A DNA stretch of 27,327 bases from JAHEJB01 sp041748175 (GTDB taxonomy: Bacteria > Bacteroidota > Rhodothermia > Rhodothermales > Rubricoccaceae), in contig JBGTDU010000138.1 in the NCBI GenBank assembly GCA_041748175.1, positions 1-27,327 on the forward strand, written 5' to 3'. The notes below the pieces were generated by a model. The model was not told where the DNA came from, did not search any database, and saw nothing but the letters and a program-made list of their open reading frames with translations. Made by a program: the position numbers and the translations under genes. This document shows positions 24,064-27,327 of this stretch, piece after piece; within the stretch, counting starts at the first letter, position 1, and each line of letters starts with the position of its first letter.

Positions 24064-24254
24064 GAGTGTGGGGGAGTGGGAGAGATGGGGTGTGCGAGGA
24101 TGGGAGAGAGGATAAAAGGGAGAGAGGGTGATAGGGAGTGTGGGATAGAGGGAGAAAAGGAGAGAGGGTGGGAGAGAGGAGGAAAGAAGATGTTGTCCTC
24201 TGCTAGTTTGCACGCGCTCCCTTTCGCCCGTTCACCCACTCCCCCTTTTTCAGA
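24064..24254 (+). repeat. Purine-tract spacer with pyrimidine-rich right end
   Basis: The 191-bp gap between the SDR and crotonase genes is almost all purine on the + strand from about 24062 to 24190 (gagaggg/gtggg units). It then turns pyrimidine-rich from about 24210 (cccgttcacccactccccct). The right end is nearly the reverse complement of the left end (gggggagtggg), so a long imperfect hairpin is possible. No gene or promoter is seen. Confidence 0.75.
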
Positions 24255-25064
24255 ATGGACCCCACCACCTTCGCCCCCCAACACTTCAAATGGGAGTTCG
24301 CCGACAAAGTCGCGACCGTCACTCTGAACCGCCCAGAAAAGAAAAACCCGCTGACGTTCGAGTCCTATGCTGAGCTACGCGACGCCTTCCGCAATCTTGT
24401 TTACGTCGATGAAGTCAAGGTCGTAGTCCTCCGCGGTGCGGGCGGCAATTTCTGTTCGGGCGGCGATGTGCACGAAATCATCGGCCCGCTGACGAAGATG
24501 GATATGCCGGAGCTGCTTCGCTTCACCCGGATGACGGCCGATCTGGTGAAGTCGATCCGCGATTGCCCTCAGGTGGTCATCGCCGCCGTGGAGGGTGTCT
24601 GCGTCGGTGCAGGGGCCATTCTGGCGATGGCGTCGGATCTGCGCATCGGTACCCCGGATTGCAAAGTTGCCTTCCTCTTCACCAAGGTCGGACTGGCCGG
24701 ATGCGACATGGGCGCGTGCGCGATTCTGCCTCGCATCATCGGGCAGGGAAGAGCCGCCGAGTTGCTCTACACGGGCCGGGTGATGAAGGGGGAGGAAGCT
24801 TCGATTTGGGGATTCTTCAACCACCTCACGCAACCCGAAGATCTGGGCGATCAGGCAAGGGAACTGGCTCGTTCCCTTGCCGACGGCCCCACGTTCGCCC
24901 ACATGATGACCAAGACGATGCTTGATCAGGAGTGGAGCATGAGCGTCGCTCAGGCCATCGAGGCCGAGGCGCAAGCGCAAGCCATCTGCATGCAGACGAA
25001 AGATTTTGAGCGCGCCTACGATGCCTTCGTGAAAAAGGAGACGCCTGTGTTTGAAGGCAATTAG
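24255..25064 (+). CDS. Enoyl-CoA hydratase/isomerase (crotonase) family protein with atypical active site
   Basis: A 269-residue crotonase-fold protein. The CoA/oxyanion-hole loops are clear: VVLRGAGGNFCSGGDVHEI and VEGVCVGAGAILAMASDLRI. The two glutamates used by ordinary enoyl-CoA hydratases are absent: GGGCELA is replaced by GAGAILA, and the PE(I/V) stretch by TKVGLAG. Asp151 in AGCDMGAC may act instead. It probably carries out an isomerisation, hydration or ring hydrolysis on the reduced aromatic CoA ester. The start is after the purine/pyrimidine spacer with no clear ribosome-binding site; the N-terminal HFKWEFADKVATVTLNRPEK is normal. Confidence 0.87.
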   Translation: MDPTTFAPQHFKWEFADKVATVTLNRPEKKNPLTFESYAELRDAFRNLVYVDEVKVVVLRGAGGNFCSGGDVHEIIGPLTKMDMPELLRFTRMTADLVKSIRDCPQVVIAAVEGVCVGAGAILAMASDLRIGTPDCKVAFLFTKVGLAGCDMGACAILPRIIGQGRAAELLYTGRVMKGEEASIWGFFNHLTQPEDLGDQARELARSLADGPTFAHMMTKTMLDQEWSMSVAQAIEAEAQAQAICMQTKDFERAYDAFVKKETPVFEGN

Positions 25065-25208
25065 CTTTGAAGAAGGGAGATGGGTAGATCAGGAGCGTGG
25101 GAGAGTTGGGGAGGGGAGAGAAGGCGTGTGGGAGAAATAGGCTCGCTTCATTGCGAACTCCCCTTTCCCCATTCGCCCTTCCCCCCTTTCACCCAGGCTC
25201 CCATTCCC
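25065..25208 (+). repeat. Purine then pyrimidine spacer between the crotonase and acyl-CoA dehydrogenase genes
   Basis: Purine-rich on the + strand from about 25070 to 25138 (gggagagttggggaggggag), then pyrimidine-rich from about 25158 (actcccctttccccattcgc). The two halves are roughly inverted copies, a second example of the architecture at 24064-24254. It is open in the frame of the downstream gene but codes for no recognisable domain. Confidence 0.7.
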
Positions 25209-26435
25209 GTGCTCGACTTACCCTTCTTCGACGCCACGCACCGCAAGCTCGCGGAGGAGCTAGACGAGTGGGCGGAGAAGAACTCTCCGGAGGACGAGGC
25301 GGATGACGCAGCCTCGGCAAGCAAATCGTTGGTGAAGCAACTGGGCGGTGGCGAATGGCTGAAGCTGTGTGTTCCGGCGCCGGCTGGGAGGCACGATAGG
25401 CTGGACGTCCGAAGTCTATGCATCGCGCGCGAAACGCTGGCCTACCATTCAGCACTGGCTGACTTTGCGTTTGCCATGCAGGGCCTCGGAAGCGGGCCGA
25501 TCTCGCTATTTGGAACAGACGAGCAAAAAGCCGCAATCCTTCCAGGGGTTGCGAAGGGCGAGAAGATTGCCGCCTTCGCACTGTCGGAGGGCAGGGCGGG
25601 ATCGGATGTGGCCGCCCTCGAAACAACGGCTGTGAGTGATGACGAGGGCTTCGTTCTCAATGGCAGCAAGACGTGGATCTCCAACGCAGGGATAGCGGAT
25701 TTCTACGTGGTGTTTGTGCGGACGGGAGAAGGCGAAGGTCATCGCGGCTTGAGCGCTTTCATCGTCGAGTCGAGCACGCCCGGCCTCACCGTCACCAAAC
25801 AAATCGACACCATTTCGCCGCATCCGCTCGGATCCTTGCGGTTTGAGAATTGCCGAGTTCCAGCCTCTGCCTTGATCGGCAAATCGGGAGAGGGTTTCAA
25901 GATTGCGATGGCCACGCTCGATGTCTTTCGATCGACGGTTGGTGCAGCGGCGCTGGGCATGGCGCGACGAGCGTTCGACGAGGCCGTACAACACGTCAAA
26001 GAACGTGAAATCTTCGGAGGCACGCTCGCCGATCTACAGATGACGCAAGCAAAACTCGCCGAGATGGCGATGCTCATCGACGCGAGTGCGCTGCTCGTCT
26101 ACCGCGCCGCGTGGATGAAAGACAACGGAGCGGAGCGCATCACCGAGGAAGCAGCGATGGCGAAGGCGTATGCTACGGAGTCAGCGCAGAAAGTGATCGA
26201 CATGGCCGTGCAGTTGTTCGGTGGGCACGGCGTAACGTCCGGGCACATCGTCGAGCGCCTCTACCGCGACATCCGCCCGCTTCGTATCTACGAGGGGGCG
26301 ACGGAGATCCAACATGTCGTAATTGCGCGCCAGGTGCTGAGAGAGGGCGAGGAAGAAGGGGAGAAAGGGGGAGAGGAAGAAAGGGAGAAAGGTAGAGAGG
26401 AAGAGGGTGCCGATATCCCAACCAATAACCGCTAA
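25209..26435 (+). CDS. Acyl-CoA dehydrogenase
   Basis: 408 residues from a GTG (VLDLPFFDATHRKLAEELDE); the frame is open back to 25080 but only through spacer DNA. Domain order is standard: N-terminal helical part, middle beta domain (AFALSEGRAGSDVAALETTA, KTWISNAGIADFYVVF), and C-terminal helical FAD domain (QLFGGHGVTSGHIVERLYRD). The catalytic base is Glu362 in IYEGATEIQHVVIARQVL. The protein should end there, but about 30 more Glu/Lys/Gly/Arg-rich residues (EGEEEGEKGGEEEREKGREE) are added by a purine tract. It would oxidise a CoA-bound intermediate of the anthranilate route. RidA-like gene follows after 8 bp. Confidence 0.9.
   Translation: MLDLPFFDATHRKLAEELDEWAEKNSPEDEADDAASASKSLVKQLGGGEWLKLCVPAPAGRHDRLDVRSLCIARETLAYHSALADFAFAMQGLGSGPISLFGTDEQKAAILPGVAKGEKIAAFALSEGRAGSDVAALETTAVSDDEGFVLNGSKTWISNAGIADFYVVFVRTGEGEGHRGLSAFIVESSTPGLTVTKQIDTISPHPLGSLRFENCRVPASALIGKSGEGFKIAMATLDVFRSTVGAAALGMARRAFDEAVQHVKEREIFGGTLADLQMTQAKLAEMAMLIDASALLVYRAAWMKDNGAERITEEAAMAKAYATESAQKVIDMAVQLFGGHGVTSGHIVERLYRDIRPLRIYEGATEIQHVVIARQVLREGEEEGEKGGEEEREKGREEEGADIPTNNR
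26341..26412 (+). repeat. Purine tract forming the C-terminal tail of the acyl-CoA dehydrogenase
   Basis: An almost pure G/A run (gaagaaggggagaaaggggg and similar) starts right after the conserved C-terminus and encodes an acidic-basic low-complexity tail before the TAA at 26433-26435. It has the same base pattern as the tracts in the monooxygenase and the spacers. Confidence 0.8.
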
Positions 26436-26443
26436 CCACCGCC

Positions 26444-26839
26444 ATGCATTTCATCAACCCGCCGACCTGGAAGCGCCCCATTGGCTACACGAACGGCATC
26501 ATGGCCGAGGGTAAGCTGTTCTTCGTGGCCGGTCAAATTGGCTGGGATAGTCAACAAAAACTCGTCTCCGACGATCTTGGCGCGCAGGCCGCGCAGGCGC
26601 TCCGAAATATTGCCGAAGTCCTGGCGGCTGGTGGCGCGAAGCCCGAGCATGTCGTCCGGATGACGTGGTATGTGACCGATAAGCGGGCCTACAACGCTTC
26701 CCTCAAAGCCATTGGCGATGCCTACCGTGAGGTCTTCGGAACGCACTACCCTGCGATGACGCTTGTTGAGGTCGCCGATCTTCTCGAAGACGGCGCGCTC
26801 GTTGAGATTGAGGCGACGGCTGTCGTGCCGTATGGGTGA
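26444..26839 (+). CDS. RidA family protein lacking the active-site arginine
   Basis: A 131-residue cytoplasmic Rid/YjgF/UK114 protein: YTNGIMAEGKLFFVAGQIGW, then AQAALRNIAEVL-like helix (QAAQALRNIAEVLAAGGAKP), VVRMTWYVTDKRAYN and VEIEATAVVPYG. The PARS-type stretch that carries the deaminase arginine in E. coli RidA (Arg105) reads YPAMTLVEV here, so enamine/imine hydrolysis by the usual mechanism is doubtful. Members of this group occur with aromatic-degradation genes; 2-aminobenzoyl-CoA breakdown yields an enamine-like ring, so a role in binding or hydrolysing it is plausible. It follows the acyl-CoA dehydrogenase gene by 8 bp and is probably in the same operon. Confidence 0.87.
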   Translation: MHFINPPTWKRPIGYTNGIMAEGKLFFVAGQIGWDSQQKLVSDDLGAQAAQALRNIAEVLAAGGAKPEHVVRMTWYVTDKRAYNASLKAIGDAYREVFGTHYPAMTLVEVADLLEDGALVEIEATAVVPYG

Positions 26840-26936
26840 TCGCTGATGGCTGACCACAGGCCGCTCAACCCCCGTCCGCCCACCGCCCATCGTCCACTGT
26901 CCGCTGTTGGTTGACCACTGACTACTGACCAAACCC
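26840..26936 (+). repeat. Spacer of degenerate short repeats before the ligase gene
   Basis: 97 bp made of near-repeats such as tgaccactgactactgacc (26912-26930), ccgcccaccgcccatcgtcc and ctgatggctgacca. This is a dispersed-repeat type of intergenic DNA. No promoter or ribosome-binding sequence is evident ahead of the ATG. Confidence 0.55.
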
Positions 26937-27327
26937 ATGACCCCCTCAGCCCACACCGATACCTTCGCGCGGGATCACCTCCCGCCGCGAGACCTCTGGC
27001 CTGACATCATAATCCCCAAGGGTTCCGCCTTCGATTACCCGGAGCGCCTCAACTGCGCGGTCGAGTTGCTCGACAAGATGGTTGAGCAAGGCCACGGCGA
27101 CCGCCCACTGCTTAACGCCGACGAGGGTATCTGGACATACAGCGATTTTCTGGCCGCCGTGAATAGAGCGGCGCACGTTTTAGTGGATGACCTCGGGCTC
27201 GTCCCCGGCAATCGCGTGCTGCTGCGTGGGCCGAATACGCCCATGCTCGCCGTATGCTGGTTCGCCGTTGTGAAGGCGGGCGGGATTTGCGTGGCGACGA
27301 TGCCGCTTCTTCGTGCGTACGAACTCA
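26937..27327 (+). CDS. Aminobenzoate/benzoate-CoA ligase, N-terminal part (cut by window edge)
   Basis: The frame is open from the ATG to the right edge, giving the first 130 residues: TDTFARDHLPPRDLWPDIII, then NCAVELLDKMVEQGHGDRPL, WTYSDFLAAVNRAAHVLVDD, and NRVLLRGPNTPMLAVCWFAV. This is the N-terminus of an ANL-superfamily acyl-CoA synthetase, closest in character to 2-aminobenzoate-CoA or benzoate-CoA ligases. The AMP-binding P-loop and the C-terminal lysine lie beyond the window. It would activate anthranilate (or a related benzoate) with ATP and CoA, feeding the monooxygenase encoded at the start of this gene group. Substrate choice is inferred from the neighbours. Confidence 0.8.
   Translation, partial: MTPSAHTDTFARDHLPPRDLWPDIIIPKGSAFDYPERLNCAVELLDKMVEQGHGDRPLLNADEGIWTYSDFLAAVNRAAHVLVDDLGLVPGNRVLLRGPNTPMLAVCWFAVVKAGGICVATMPLLRAYEL

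Overview
The window is a 27 kb chromosomal stretch of GC-rich (roughly 60-65 %) bacterial DNA. A DUF5916/CBM9-like outer-membrane protein, tandem FIST-domain genes next to orphan histidine kinases carrying a repeated 'ALERVRSR' sensor module, few Shine-Dalgarno sequences, and many short dispersed repeats placed between and inside genes all suggest Bacteroidota/Rhodothermota (Rhodothermales-like). This placement is inference; no rRNA or marker gene is present. I see no tRNA, rRNA, CRISPR array, transposase or prophage gene. No gene-free stretch exceeds 300 bases; the longest gaps (about 110-190 bp) are described as repeat or spacer features.

Region 1 (1-6.9 kb, + strand) starts with the probable 3' end of a cut gene. 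It continues with small, mostly exported proteins built from a few folds: an NTF2-like lipoprotein, a secreted cupin + NTF2-like fusion, a secreted RidA-like protein, two small ferredoxin-like (dimeric alpha/beta-barrel) proteins, a secreted RidA + DUF1330 fusion, another NTF2-like lipoprotein, and the DUF5916 beta-barrel protein. A signal-peptide coding segment and a gene-tail/intergenic segment are shared by neighbouring but unrelated genes, a trace of local duplication and module swapping.

Region 2 (7.0-17.9 kb, + strand) holds two successive FIST-FIST-histidine kinase units. In each unit the second FIST gene overlaps its kinase by ATGA. The first kinase has two copies of a ~190-residue sensor module, the second has five. 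The kinase cores are close paralogues and no response regulator is encoded in the window. The natural reading is that the cytoplasmic FIST proteins deliver a ligand signal to the kinases.

Region 3 (17.9-19.4 kb, - strand) encodes a diacylglycerol-kinase-like lipid kinase and the methionine sulfoxide reductase MsrB.

Region 4 (19.5 kb to the right edge, + strand) is an aerobic CoA-dependent aromatic degradation operon. It has a fused FAD monooxygenase/old-yellow-enzyme protein of the anthraniloyl-CoA (2-aminobenzoyl-CoA) monooxygenase / salicylyl-CoA 5-hydroxylase type, a DUF1684 lipoprotein, an SDR dehydrogenase, a crotonase lacking the usual glutamates, an acyl-CoA dehydrogenase, a RidA-like protein lacking the usual arginine, and the start of an aminobenzoate-CoA ligase. 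The likely route is ligase, then ring hydroxylation/reduction, then beta-oxidation-like steps. The operon is riddled with low-complexity repeats: five four-unit CCGAAAT heptamer arrays plus purine tracts lie in frame inside the monooxygenase, similar purine tracts form two intergenic spacers, and one forms the C-terminal tail of the acyl-CoA dehydrogenase. The heptamer and the pure purine runs are stop-free in all six frames, which explains how such DNA can spread through an operon without breaking genes. This is the most unusual feature of the window.
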